In this document: positions 19,301 to 30,521 of the stretch, piece after piece
Layout of the letters: every line of letters starts with the position of its first letter
Numbering within the stretch: the first letter of the stretch is position 1
Assembly: GCF_000687475.1 (NCBI RefSeq)
Contig: NC_057322.1
Coordinates: forward strand, 496,001 to 560,000
DNA length: 64,000 bases
Direction: 5' to 3'
Source of the DNA: Ustilaginoidea virens
Taxonomy: Eukaryota > Ascomycota > Sordariomycetes > Hypocreales > Clavicipitaceae
Position numbers and translations under genes: made by a program
The notes under the pieces: model-generated
Seen by the model: only the letters and a program-made list of their open reading frames with translations
Told to the model about the DNA's origin: nothing
Databases searched by the model: none

Positions 19301-21507
19301 CTCTTGGCGGCACCTTGGCAGCAATTGTTGGGGGCTGTTTGGTTCGGCCATTTGCCCCCGTTGATGACTCGGGCCTCTGCTTGGTCCAAGCAAGCGGGCC
19401 AACTTCAAACTTGTCTTTTTGATTATTCAACGTTGGCCCCCAATCCTCAAGTGTGCCACTTTGTTGTTGGTTGGTTGCACCACGACGACGACGACGACGA
19501 CGACGACTACGACGGGTGGCCCTTTTTTTTTTTTTTTGTGGCCTGACCCATGCTCTCTTCCACCATGTCCGTGCCAGGGGAGTCGGGGGCCAAGTGCAGT
19601 CTTGGCACAACATCACCAACCTTTTTGGTTTCCCTTTCCGTTCCCTCTACCCTCCTTTCCTAGAGCGGGCCTGCTTTTCCGGACCGGGCCGCCCCGCTCA
19701 AATGACGAGCAGCAGCAGGCTGCAGTTTGTCTTTCCGACGCCATCGGAGACGACGAGTTGCGTTGGATTGCGTTGTCTCATCAAGCTGGCTTCCCCGACG
19801 AGTCCAAGCTCTTGCCGGAGAACCAGCGACCCGCGCGTCGTCTGTTCACGAGCCCGCATTCGCTTGTCGTCCAAAGTCCGTGCCGCGAGACTGGGGGTCT
19901 GGAGGTCCGACCAAGAGACTCTCGTTTCGCTTATCGACGTGCCACAGGACGGCACAGATATTTTGAGCCTTTGTTCCGGACGTTTGTGTGCTGCCCTGCC
20001 AGTGCCCACTCACTGCTGGGTAACCGAGCAGCATGGGGGAGGGGGGGGGGAATGGCTTGTTTGTTTGCTTTCAAGAAATCCAGATGCGTTGATGGATTAT
20101 TTTTTTTTTTCCTTTCTTTCTTTTTTGGCATCTGTGCGAGCTGTGGGGCGGCCCGTGCGGTGCAGCTCACCCCTGGTCCCTTGGGCTGGACGTTGCAGAA
20201 TGCAAGGTACCTGCGTACTGTACCACGTCCGCTCCTTTGGCTTTGTTTCAGGTCCTCTGGTACGGGCACGGGCGCGGGCACGGGCACGGGCACGGGGACT
20301 TGGCGGCGGGCGGTGGACACAGTACGGCGCTGTGCGGAGTGCGCACCGAGTACTGCGGAGCGTCTGGTTGCATTTGTAGGTAACCAGGGAGCCACGCCGT
20401 TCGCTTGGCCGAGCAGAAATTCGCCTCGACGAGATATGAGACATGAGGCATGAGGCATGAGACAGGAGAAACGGAAATGACAAGTGAGAATGAGAAATTA
20501 AGAATGAGACAAGCCTGACAAGATACTTTCTCGCGTTGCACCGCCCTGCTGGGGCTGTATTGTGTTCTGCTCGCGGATAGATGTTGACAAGTTGGCAGCC
20601 CAGCCAGTGCGTGACCGGCCGGCCTTGCAGATGCAGATGCATCAATACCAACAACCTGCAAACCTGCAGACGTCTGAGGATGACCTCCCTCCCACCTTGA
20701 CAACCTTGACATACAAATCCCTGGTAGTCTGCACCTGTCGGTTGGCTCTGCCCTTCTCCTTCGCGCCTCCTCCCCCCCCCTGAGGAGCGGCCTCCGCCCC
20801 CAACTCAAACGCCTTCATGCGTCCGGGAGCACGGCGTGCAGAGCACCGACCAAAGGAAACTCGTGGTCAGCCTGGCATAAGCAACTCAGCCGATCGTGTC
20901 TTTTTGCATGGGCCCCCTTTTCTCCCTGGGAATGCATGCCAGCTTGTGCTCCGTATCCGACAGGTGTCTTTCTTTCGCACATGCGTGTGTCGCAGCACAG
21001 AGATGGACAGCTCCCCTCTTCATACGGCCACGACTGCCTTGTTCCACATGATAACAGCCTCGACGACAGCCTCGACAACAAGCCTCGAGCCATGACATGT
21101 CCGCTGTGATGACGTGAATGCCCGTCCCTGGCAATGCTTGGTAAACCGTGCTCGTAAACCGTGTTTTTTTGTGGCAACACTGCGCTAGCAAAGGTCGGGG
21201 GGTCGTCTCGTAGATCCCAGCAGCGGGAAGTCCTAGGATCTGCATGAGCGCCAGGAACGGAATGGAGGAGCCGGATATGGGGTTGCTTCAGCAGCCTCGG
21301 ATAAATCCGTGAGTCGCCGCAAGTCGGCTTTTCGAACCCGGGACGCTTTGCTGGTCTCTCGTCCATGTGTTCCCGCAAACACCGAGCAAAGAGAAAGGGG
21401 GAGGAAATGAAAAAAAAGGCAAAGGAGCAAGACGCCGCCAGATGCACCAACATCAAACGTAAACCAAGGTCTTCCCGATACCGCTTCAGGCAGGCCCTCG
21501 CATGCTC
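19301..21507. other. Intergenic, no supportable gene
   Basis: It contains a (CGA)n run at about 19483-19516 next to a poly-T run, GGGCAC hexamer repeats (about 20266-20299) and GAGGCATGAGACAT repeats (about 20437-20465). Open frames of about 300 codons exist on the plus strand but have irregular, low-complexity composition. Confidence 0.5.
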
Positions 21508-22648
21508 TCAACACTTCAAGGCCGACCATCCCTCCGTCCATCTCAGCCCGCCCATGATGAGCACCAGTGCCGCCCACGACACAACCACGCTCGTAGCCCC
21601 GTAAAGGTACGCGCTCCGTCTCCGCAAGCTGCTCAGCTCCGCAACCCAGGTCGAAACCGTCGTCAGACAGCCGCAGAAGCCATCCTCAACACCCTGGAGG
21701 ACCTGGCACCCGACGACGCCCCCGATCGGCAGGTGCGCCATGTCCCACGCCATGCCCAGCACCGCCGTGCCGAGCACGTTGGCGGCAAAGGTCCCCAGGG
21801 GGAACGTCGCCAGCTTGCCGTTCAGCGCCAGCGCGAGGCAGAACCGCGCCAAGCAGCCCGGCGGCGCAAACACCAGCGCGTACACGACCTTGCCGCGCCA
21901 CGAGTCGTCGGGCGGGAACACGGCCATCAGCACGGCGCCCAGCCAGCACCCCCAGCCCAGCGCGACAGCCAGCGGGTCCAAGGCCCTGCGGCACCAGCGA
22001 CGCGGCACCGAGGGGACGAAGCGCTCCGCCGCGGCGGCGCAGTGGGCGCCAAACGCCAGGCCCGACAGCGACAGCGCGAGGGTGGTGACGACGACCGCCA
22101 CCATCGCCATGAAGGAGTAGCCGCCGCTCCTGCTCTCCTCGGGCCTGGTTCCGAACCCCGGCGCAACCAGGTCGTCGGACATGGCGAGGAACAGGTCGCG
22201 CATGAAGCTGGAGAAGCTGGTGAAGCTGCCGCAGAATCCTGTCGCGAGGCCAATGTACAGCGGCATCGTCTTCTTGAAAGCCAGGTGAGCCTGCTTCGCC
22301 GCAGCGCAATCCGCGGCCGGGGGGGGAGCGCACGCTTCTTCTTGGTCACTCTTCCTGGCGTTGCCGCCGGCGTGCCTGTCCACGTGCGCGGCCCACTCGT
22401 GGCGAAAGAGCTTCCTGTCTTCTGCCAGGAAGCCCATGACGAGGCTGCCTCCAAAGTTGGCCCATATGGTGGTGAAGATGACGGGCGTGTCGGCGTAGTG
22501 CGTCAGGGCGGCGAGGCCGACCCGTGCGAGGGTCCCTGCGAGGGCGAAGAATACGAGGTACGATACTGTATATAGCTGCGTGAGGGCCCGGGACGCGGGC
22601 TCCTGGCCGGGTCTCTCGTCCGCTGGCGGTGATGCGTCCAGCGGCGAG

Positions 22649-22681
<33 letters not shown>

Positions 22682-23004
22682 AGGCTTCTGGTTCGGTCTA
22701 GGCTGGCGTGGCCGTGGATGCTGCCGTCGTCCGCATCGTCGACAGGACGCGACGCGGCCAGTTCGTTTAGATTGAGGTACGTGTCCGGTATGGAGTACGC
22801 GTCTTGGTCTGCAAAGCTCGGTCGCGGGAGGTGCGTATCAGAGTCACCGACGGCCGGGTCGTGCGTGCTGTGTGTCGCCAGGGGCTCCTGGTGTTGTGCG
22901 TTCCGGACATTTGCTGATTGAGCGGCTTGAGGAGACGGGCACGATGAGTGATGGCGGACGATCTCGGGTTGCGGCATGTCGCCTGCGAGGTGTCTTGGGA
23001 ACAT
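21508..23004 (-). CDS. fex: Fluoride exporter (FEX, two-domain CrcB family), 498 aa
   Basis: Single-exon gene. The N-terminal ~140 residues are a disordered cytosolic tail with a polyglutamine run (about 10-11 Q from CTG repeats at 22651-22682). Two homologous CrcB halves follow, each with about four membrane helices. The first has LARVGLAAL, WANFGGSLVMGFLAEDR and GLATGFCGSFTSFSSFMRDL. The second has LARFCLALALNG, GTFAANVLGTAVLG and GVEDGFCGCLTTVSTWVAEL. The paired G-F-C-G-x-(F/L)-T-(S/T)-(F/V)-S motifs are the conserved fluoride-path and Na+-site segments. FEX proteins sit in the plasma membrane and export F-, giving fluoride resistance. The unusually long connection between halves still fits fungal FEX. 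The start could also be Met10 (MPQPE). Confidence 0.92.
22651..22682. repeat. (CTG)n microsatellite coding for polyglutamine
   Basis: About ten CTG units. It is within the FEX coding region on the complementary strand (CAG, Gln). Confidence 0.95.
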
Positions 23005-23341
23005 GAAGCTTCACAAAGGCCTGGGCCTGAGGGCGGCTTTGTCGTTCCGTCCGGTAACTTCCGTTCAGAGGCGGGTGGGGCTGGATGACCGTAGGCTGGA
23101 GGCTGGTGAAGCAACAAGATGTGGCAGTGCAAGTTCCTCCACTGCACTGCGACGCGAGCAGTCAAAATGAAAAAAAAAAACACAAATGAATTCATCCGAA
23201 TCGACTTTAACCATCGCTTCTGCAAGGCCTCGATGCATCCATGCGGAACTTGATCCTCCCACGACAAGAATCACCGTCCCTGACCCGTCCCGAGTCTTGA
23301 GTTCTCGAATCTTGATCCACCATCACCACAACCCTACGACG
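23005..23341. other. Short intergenic (FUR1 3' / FEX 5')
   Basis: 337 bp between two same-strand genes. It must hold the FUR1 terminator and the FEX promoter. Nothing else is recognised. Confidence 0.5.
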
Positions 23342-24199
23342 TCATTTCCCAATCGTCAGAAACAAGCGGTCGCCAATATCGCCCAGCCCCGGCCGCAGCA
23401 TCCCCTCCCTGGTCAGCTCCCTGTCGATACCCGCAATCCACAGCTCCGTGCCCTCGGGCCACTCCCCAGCCGCCTTCTTGACCCCCTCCTCGGCGCCCAC
23501 CACCGACAAGACGAGCACCTTCTTGGCCCCCCATTCGCGGAGAGTCTCAATCGCCGCGGCGCACGTGCCGCCCGTGGCAATCACCGGGTCGAGCAGGATG
23601 GCGAGGCCGCTGGCGCCGCCGCCGTCGGGGGCGGACGAGCCGGAAACACGGTGCGGCAGGTTGTTGTAGTATTCCACCGGGTCGAGCGTGGACGGCTCGC
23701 GGTACATGCCCAGGTGGTGGACGGGCACGGAAACTGGCAGGATCGTCTGCACGGCTGTGTCGCGTCAAACAAGTCCAGAGACGATGCAAAGCGGGGGTGA
23801 TGATCCTTCAGGGAGGGTTGCTAGCTTGCCTTCGACCATGCCCAGGCCAGATCGGAGCACGGGCACAATGCACATGGTTTGAGGCGTCACGGTCGTGCTG
23901 GTGAACTCGAACCCGAGCGGCGTCTTGTCCTGCAGCCGCGCGGTCAGCAGGAGGGCAAAAAAAGGAGGGTTGGGGGGGGGATTGCAGTCCGACAGGTTTG
24001 GACAAGCCGGCCGTTTGCGCACCTTGGATCCATCCACGGCCGTCAGGTTGGAAGCCAGCGCCTCGGTGGCAAGGATGAGCGAAATGTCATTCACCAGGCT
24101 CTTGACGGCCTTTGAGTCTGCGGACTGGGACCGCAGCTGGGACAGCTTGGCCTGCAGGCTCGGATGGTGCGACACGTGGACGTTGGGCAGGGCGGACAT
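23342..24199 (-). CDS. FUR1: Uracil phosphoribosyltransferase, 229 aa
   Basis: Three minus-strand exons: 24023-24199, 23830-23929 and 23342-23754. Intron 1 (93 bp) has a GTGCGC donor and CTGCAG acceptor. Intron 2 (75 bp) appears to be a GC-AG intron: GAAG/GCAAGC donor, ACACAG acceptor. The joined protein shows FEFTSTTVTPQTMCIVPVLRSGLGMVEAV, then the PRPP-binding loop LLDPVIATGGTCAAAIETL, and the uracil-binding end GIDRELTREGMLRPGLGDIGDRLF. It is a soluble enzyme of pyrimidine salvage that makes UMP from uracil and PRPP. It is also the usual route to 5-fluorouracil sensitivity in fungi. Length fits the family (yeast is about 216 aa). It lies between LIG4 and FEX, all on the minus strand. Confidence 0.93.
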
Positions 24200-24808
24200 T
24201 GTGGTCGTGGACGTGCTGCCGGGCCGTTGTGCTGGCGCGGAATGACGATTGACGATTGATTGATTGATTAATTATTGATTGATTGAAGACGTGATTGAGA
24301 GACGAGAAAACGCAGGTGCACTGTGTATGATGTATGACCGAGGTGAGGGGAATCTGCCTACGACGAGGGGTATTGTGCTTCGGCAAGGCTGTTCTGTTCT
24401 GTCTGGTCAGTCTGCCGCCGTGACATGTGGCCCTTTCTCGGGACCAACACCAGCGGCGAATGCATAACGGCAGCGGCGCATTGGCCGCCGGCCATCAGGT
24501 CAGTCAGGTATCTGATTTGCATTCAAGTGCAAGAGGCAAGAGGCAAGACTCAAGACTCAAGACTCGAGAATTCGTCGTTACAGTGTATTTGGACAGTGTA
24601 TTTGACGACCCGCCTGCGGAGTGGGCCGAGGACGGATCGTGCCAGGTTGTGGGACCCGGGCTGATGCTGGGGCTGGTGCTGGGGCTGGTGCTGGGGCTGG
24701 TGCTCAGCCATCACAACCTCCAACCTCCAACCCGCAACAGATGGTTCGCAGCACACCAAAACGTCCGCACCGCTGGCCACCCGACCGGCTCGCATCCTCA
24801 ATCATCAA
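24200..24808. other. Intergenic with dodecamer repeat
   Basis: This holds the promoter of FUR1 and the 3' region of LIG4. It contains TTGA tandem repeats (about 24249-24285) and a GGGGCTGGTGCT dodecamer array (about 24667-24704). Confidence 0.55.
24667..24704. repeat. GGGGCTGGTGCT dodecamer tandem repeat
   Basis: About three perfect 12-bp copies, 100 bp downstream of the LIG4 stop codon. Confidence 0.9.
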
Positions 24809-27800
24809 TCACACCGCAAACGCCTCCTCGTCCAGCAGCGTCTTCTCCTCCCAGCACTCCGTCACCCACTTCTCCCCAATGACGCGCGGCACCCTCTTCC
24901 AGCAGCTCACCTCTCTCCTCACCCCAGCCGCCGCCGCTGCCGCCGCCGCTGCCGCCGCCTCGTCGCCAGCTTGCCCTGCGCCATGCCCAACCAGCACCAC
25001 ATGGGTTGCCCCGCCGCCCAGCTCGTCCACCACCTCGCCCCCCCCGTACTTGACGTAACGAACGAGCCTGTCCAGCGCCGTCGGCCGCGCGCCATCCGCG
25101 ACTCGGAAGTGCACCGCCGTCCCGCGGAACAGGAAGCTTCGGAGGTTTCCCATGCCCATGCCCATGCCCCTGCCCATGCCCCGCTCCTCCAGCTCGCCCA
25201 GGAAATGGTCCCGGTCAAAGTCTCCCGCCTTTTGCAGCCTGGGCATGCCGGCTAGGATTTGCCTCAGCTCGTCCACCGACGCGTCTCGCGCAAAACTGTC
25301 CCCGTAAGGGTCCGTGTTCTCCGCCGCAATGGCGTGCATCTCCCCCGTCGCGTGGAGCAGGTGCGCCTCTTCGTAGGGCAGCAGGAACGGCGGATGTTGG
25401 TGCTCGACGCAGTCCCGTATCCATCGCGGACGTATAATGTTCACGTCGCCCTGTTTCAGGAGGCTGGCCACCTTGACGACCTTCTTGTCCGCGACGAGGA
25501 CCACGTGTTGTCCTCCTGGCAGGGCGCGCTGCGAGACTGCGCCGCCGTGTTCTTTGATGACGGTCTCGAGCTGCGTCTTGGTCCTTTTGTACGGCTTCAG
25601 CGATTCGGAGAGCACGCAGAATTCTAGGCCCTCGAAAACTCTGGAGCTCTCGCCTTTGAACTCTGCGGGTGCCTCGTCCTGGCCGGCGATGAAGAGCTCC
25701 CGCTTGGCCCGGTTGGGCTTCCTCCGCTTCCTCCTGTGGTCTTCCAGGGTCATGGCTTTTTCCTTGGCCTCCTGTTCGACGCGCTTCCGGAGTTCCTCAA
25801 ACTCATCCACGGATAGGGCAGTGTCCCAGCTGCGATCGAGGCGGAGACTCCGAAACCGTGGAAACCGCAGCGTGTAGCCGCGCGCAAAGCTATCCGAAGG
25901 CGCGACGCTGGCCGCCTTGGCGGACACGACGACCGAATCCTTGGGCCGGATCCACACGTCTGGCCGTTCCATCTGCTTGCTCTCCCCGCCGGCCAGTTCA
26001 ATGTACCTCGTTGGCGGGTTCTTGCGATCCCACTCCATCCACTTGCCCTCCGTATGATGCCGGATCTGTGCGTAATCCTCCCCGCGGAACCCGCCGCCGA
26101 CCTTGAAGAAGCTGAAACATTTTTCGGCATCTGCGCCTGCTTGGACGTGGTTGCGGGAGGCGCGCAGGCCGCACAGAAAGCTGGACAAGGTGCCGCCGCG
26201 CCGACCCGAGCCGTAGTAGCCGCCGACGATGACGCAATCCAGGGATTCGCCAAACTCGGACATGTACTCGGGCTTGACTTTCAGCCAGTCGTCGTTTCGG
26301 CTGTTGAGCCTGTACATGGACCGCGGGTTCTTGAGCACCAACCCTTCCGATGCCGTGGCCACGACTTCCCGCAGCATGGGCTCGATTTCGTCTGCCGAAG
26401 TGGCGCTTTTGTACGGGTGGATTTCGAGCCGTCGCTCAACCGGCTTGATGGCTTTTTCGAGGGCGCGGTGTCTATCACGAAGCGTGTACTGTGTAAGTGA
26501 CTTGTCGTTGAGATGGAGGACGTCAAAGACCCGGAAAAGCGGGCGATGGCCGGACGCGTTTGATCCCGAGTTGTTCTGCTGCTCGGAGAGCGCAGCCGTC
26601 TTGAGGGTTCCAAAGGGGACAATCTTGTCGACCGCCATGTCCCAGGTAATCATCTCGCCGTCGAGGATCAAGTTCCTGACGCCCGGAGCAAACGCATCCT
26701 TCAAATGGCGCGTCAAGCTGGACGTCTTGTCCAAGAAGCCGTCCCCGTAGAGATACGTGTAGTCTTTTGCCTTTCTCGACCAGAAACAGAAGCGCTTACC
26801 CCCAGGATGGGAAGGGTCGTCCACCATGTGCATCTGCATCCGTTCGCCGTCCAGCTTTTCCTCAATCCAAAACTCCGGATCCTCCTCGGTGGGGCGCAGG
26901 AGATCAATCATTTTCTGGAACGAAGCAGGCATCTGAAACTGCGCCAGCTGCGGCTGAAAGCACTGCATCAACGAAACGGCAGCGTCTTCCTGCTCCAGCC
27001 TGACTGACGGGTCGTGCAGCTCCCAGCAAACCCGCCGCAAGCTGGACGAGACGCCAAAGAGAACGTCTCCATCCGGATGCCACAGGTAGAGCAGCGTCTT
27101 TTCCGTCGCGCCAACCTTCATCTGCTTGAGCATGATGCGAATCAGCCACAGCATCTCCTCGGCATTCATCCTGTTGTAAAACGTCTCGAACACTCGCAGA
27201 TTTTCCGCCTCGCCCGTCGAAGCGGCCAGCTGGTCGAGCTGCTGGTTCACCTCGGCAATCGTCATGTCCCCGACTTCTGTCCTCATTGGTCTCTTGGAAA
27301 TGACTTCGTAGCATCTTCCTGCGAAATCGCCGGCGAGACGCGCCGCCATGGTCTGGCCAGGAATCTTCCAGTGAAGGAGGCTGTAGCCGTCTTCCGAGTT
27401 TTTGTCAATCTTCATCAGCTTGACGAGCAGTTTCCCAATGGCGTTCTCCTTCAGGCCGTAGACGCCGCGGTCGCGGTCCTTGTCGGGGAGGATCAGGCGC
27501 AGCGCGGGATAAAAGTCATTGCCGACTTCTTTGCGCCATCGATTGATGAACCGTTCAATGAGGTGGCGCCGTTGTTCCTGAGGTGAAAGGGAGGTGGCGC
27601 CGTGCGGTCCCTTCTTACGAGCTGGAACACCACCTGCCGGCTGCTTTCTGATTTCATTGAGAGGGTTGAAGAGGTGAAGGAACAGGTCTGAAAAGGCCAG
27701 AGTTTTGGAATGATTTCTTGGACGATTGGGGTATCTTGAATGTTGGCGTACGGTCAGCTGTTGAAAGCGATTGAGGGATGGAAAGTTGCAATTCATTCAC

Positions 27801-27904
27801 CTCTGCTCGAGCTCTTCCTTTGCTGGACCCACGGCCCCATATTGCATCTCCTCCTCTCGTTGTGCGTCGGCATCAGGCGAAGGTGCTCTCTTGCGATCGC
27901 CCAT
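24809..27904 (-). CDS. LIG4: DNA ligase IV, 1009 aa
   Basis: Two minus-strand exons: 27801-27904 (start MGDRKRAPSPDAD) and 24809-27734. The 66-bp intron has a GTGAAT donor, CAGCTGACC branch and TTCAAG acceptor; the join reads KEELEQ-RYPNRPRNHSKT, as in other fungal LIG4. The order is an N-terminal DNA-binding domain (YPNRPRNHSKTLAFSDLF..FNPLNE), then the adenylation domain with the catalytic lysine in EEKLDGERM (about K328), LILDGEMITWD, SEGLVLKNP and DDWLKVKPEY. The OB fold follows (PDVWIRPKDSVVVSAKAA, RFPRF). Two BRCT domains close the protein (FEGLEFCVLSES..RPRWIRDCVE and RSFLFRGTAVHF..VTECWEEKTLLDEE). It seals double-strand breaks in non-homologous end joining with XRCC4/Lif1 in the nucleus. 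The second BRCT holds a polyalanine insertion and, before it, a GMGRGMGMGMG run, both from simple repeats. Confidence 0.96.
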
Positions 27905-29069
27905 CCTGCTCGCCGGGAGCAGCGCGGCTACCAGAGTTGGCGGAAATGAGCCGGTCACGGGATTGCAAGCATCGTGAAGGCATCCCTCGCTCGAGAGCAA
28001 TGACTGTGCATCGTTGATTATATGTTGGGTCTGCGGCTCTGTCCTGTACAGTGTACGGAATAGAGTCTAGACTGTGATTCGTGAACGGCTGAGGGAAGCC
28101 ATGATTGGCTCGAAGCATTCGACATGTGGCGAACCCCATCTTTAGCGCCGCAGCCTAGTAGCCTAGTGTGCACTACCAACTGCCTACAGACCTGGACGCC
28201 GCGTCATCTTCTCCTCGCGAGGTACTCCGAAGGTACCGGGTACTTGGAACCGATCAACCCTCTTTACCACTATCAACATCTTCTTCATCTCTTGGGTCGG
28301 ACTCAGACAACGATTTCCTTCTCAAACAACCAAACGTCTACCCGGCAAATTCAAACACATCTTCCGCGAGAATAAAACGCCGAGTCCCAGCCCATACCCT
28401 GCAAGCCGGTGCCCACCCGCAATCCCCAGACACTTCTATTCAGCTCCGACGAGATTTCTGCCTCGATTCAGCCCCCCTTCGATCTGTGCGACCAGCGATG
28501 AGGCGTCCAAGGTGGAGTTGACGGAATCGCCGTCCACCTTATTTTTCAGCTCAACCGCTCGGCAGGTGTAACGGAACTTGGCCTCCAGCTTCGTATACTC
28601 GGCCAGGGCTGTGAGCTCGGTGACACCATCGGGTGTAGGCTGACACCTGGTGCTACGGGCTGTGCGGAATCTGGTTTTCCACCATGGGAGACTTGCCTCT
28701 CAGGCTCTTGTCGGTTCCGCCGGGTCAGCCAGCTCCGTGGATCCCTGACCCGCCGCCAAGGCGCAAAATCGAGTGGCGAGCACACGGGGGTCCCGGGACC
28801 GGCGTGTTGGCTCACCGTCGTCCTATCAGGAGCGGAAAACTAACTAGAAAGGACATGAGGATAAAACGCCGCGCACGCGGGTTCAAGTCCTATCCCAGGC
28901 TCGAAGCCAGCAATGTCTCACATGTCGGCACCGAGGGGGCGTCTAATGGAAGAAGCAGAAATACAGTACATCTTCTCCGTCTCTCCATCCAAGCAGTATT
29001 GACATCTTTGCTCAACTCCGGACAGTCCCATAGCGCCTCGTCCTCACGCGAACAAGAGTAGATTCGGGT
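27905..29069. other. Intergenic; LIG4 promoter; possible coding remnant
   Basis: The LIG4 promoter lies just above 27904. A weak minus-strand coding-like segment at 28436-28640 is listed separately. A GGTTCAAGTCC box near 28878 looks like a tRNA T-loop but does not fold into a tRNA. Confidence 0.4.
28436..28640 (-). other. Possible gene remnant (coiled-coil-like open frame)
   Basis: The minus strand reads, without stops, P-T-P-D-G-V-T-E-L-T-A-L-A-E-Y then TKLEAKFRYTCRAVELKNK, DGDSVNSTLDASSLVAQIEGG, and ends GRNLVGAE with TAG at 28436. The charged, Leu/Ala-rich heptad-like composition looks like protein, and a GTGTCAG acceptor sits at its 5' edge. No start codon or upstream exon could be tied to it. 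It may be a 3' exon, a decayed gene or chance. Confidence 0.25.
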
Positions 29070-30239
29070 GTGCCGTTTACACAGAAATTTGCCGTTGACA
29101 AGACGAGAACGCGCTATTGTCATTGTGCACGAGCCCACACAGCAATGTCCTTTCCGCGTCGATCCACAAATATCAGATACTCTGTTGAAGTCTCGTTCCT
29201 CAGGGCTGCAAAGGACGCTGTCCAGCCATCCCAACATCGGGTACATCACGACGACTCTCGCTCGGAAATCCTCCGTCAATGCAGGCACGTGTTGTCCCAG
29301 ACTCCGGAAAAGGTCATTATCCGCTGCAACAACGAGCACATTACCAAGCGATCATGGCAATCGGCTCGTTTCGACGCCTGCGTCCTGCAGCCGTGGACAT
29401 GCACGCCTTCCGCGTGCGATTGCGCCTCTGATCACAGGGGCGCCACCCTGCGCAGTCCGATGATTGACCTGGCGTCCAATCATGCCTCCAAGACGGACGA
29501 ATACATGCAAGCCCTCCATTCAACCCAACTGGACGTGAAGACTTGCCGCAACCTGAGCATCTCGATACAACCGGGAAACACGTTCATGACATTACTCGAA
29601 GCCAAGAAGCTAGCGACGACGGCATGGATCACCGAGATGGAGATTCTTCGCCTCTTCAAGGAGAAGCACACCTCCGTGATCCAACCCTTGTCGACGCATT
29701 CTGCCGTGGGGACATCCCATCTGGACCGGGACAACACGGCCAGGGATCCGCTCCTCCAAGCCATGACGGATTTACACCTCCCTTCGAGAATGCACAACCC
29801 GGCAACCCAGCAGCACCTGCAGCACATATGGGCAATCTCCAACATGCGACGCCTCGAGAGGGCGTTGGACAGCACCTCGGGCGAGCTGCTGGGGTTTACG
29901 TTGCGCGTCTACGACGACGACGACGTAGACGACGATGACGACGAACCGTGGCTTGATTACCACGCCATCGGGACGTTTCGTCACGCGCAATGGCTTCCAT
30001 TCGTCCAGGCGTCGAGCACTTGGGTGCGATTTGTGGTGGCGGTTGGGAAGACCATGTTTTTGTCTCCGGATAAGTACAAGTTGATGGTGGGCAGCCTTGA
30101 GAGGGAAGTCGGTCAGGCGGCGACCGGAGGCGAGCGCTGGAAGACGATATTGGAGACTTTGGGCGTTGGGGATTGTTACGAGGAATGGGTGAGCATGGCG
30201 GAGGGGTATACCGGCCAGGGTAAAGGGTATGACTTGTAG
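29070..30239 (+). CDS. Unrecognised hypothetical protein, up to 389 aa
   Basis: A plus-strand open frame of 390 codons. The first ~130 residues (from MPFTQKFAVDK or, more likely, an internal Met such as MSFPRRSTN) are weakly protein-like. From about SPMIDLASNHASKTDEYMQALHSTQLD onward the composition is convincing: KTCRNLSISIQPGNTFMTLLEAKKLATTAWITEMEILRLFKEKH, IWAISNMRRLERALDSTSGELLGFTLRVY, an Asp-rich loop (about 280-290), then LDYHAIGTFRHAQWLPFVQ and the terminal MVGSLEREVGQ..WKTILETLGVGDCYEEW. No signal peptide, membrane helix or known motif. Probably a lineage-restricted protein; the true start and any introns are unsettled. Confidence 0.5.
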   Translation: MPFTQKFAVDKTRTRYCHCARAHTAMSFPRRSTNIRYSVEVSFLRAAKDAVQPSQHRVHHDDSRSEILRQCRHVLSQTPEKVIIRCNNEHITKRSWQSARFDACVLQPWTCTPSACDCASDHRGATLRSPMIDLASNHASKTDEYMQALHSTQLDVKTCRNLSISIQPGNTFMTLLEAKKLATTAWITEMEILRLFKEKHTSVIQPLSTHSAVGTSHLDRDNTARDPLLQAMTDLHLPSRMHNPATQQHLQHIWAISNMRRLERALDSTSGELLGFTLRVYDDDDVDDDDDEPWLDYHAIGTFRHAQWLPFVQASSTWVRFVVAVGKTMFLSPDKYKLMVGSLEREVGQAATGGERWKTILETLGVGDCYEEWVSMAEGYTGQGKGYDL

Positions 30240-30521
30240 CAGTGTTGCTGCAAGGGGAATGGCGGGAATGTTGTAAGGAAAGGGGGCAAAAAAAAAAAAA
30301 CATCACCCAGAGCAGCATCATGCGGCATGCCTGGATGGAGAAAGAACACGAAACGGGGCAAAAACAAGGGGGGGAATTGGGGGGAAGGGGAAGGTGCGGT
30401 TCGCGGCAATAACCCATCCCATCAGTAGCTTATCCAGGCGTCCCAAGTGCTATAGAAAAAAAAATGACTGTCGACATTGCTACTAGCCGGGTCGGACGTC
30501 GAAATGCTGAAGCTCGACTAT

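Noticed and set aside
19453..20379. 308-codon plus-strand open frame
   Set aside because: It runs through (CGA)n, poly-T and GGGCAC repeats and has no protein-like motif; a second long frame overlaps it on the same strand.
21300..21345. tRNA-like TTCGAACC box
   Set aside because: Neither strand gives paired T-arm or acceptor stems.
28860..28900. tRNA-like GGTTCAAGTCC box
   Set aside because: The flanking bases do not form a T-stem, and no acceptor or D-arm partner lies upstream.
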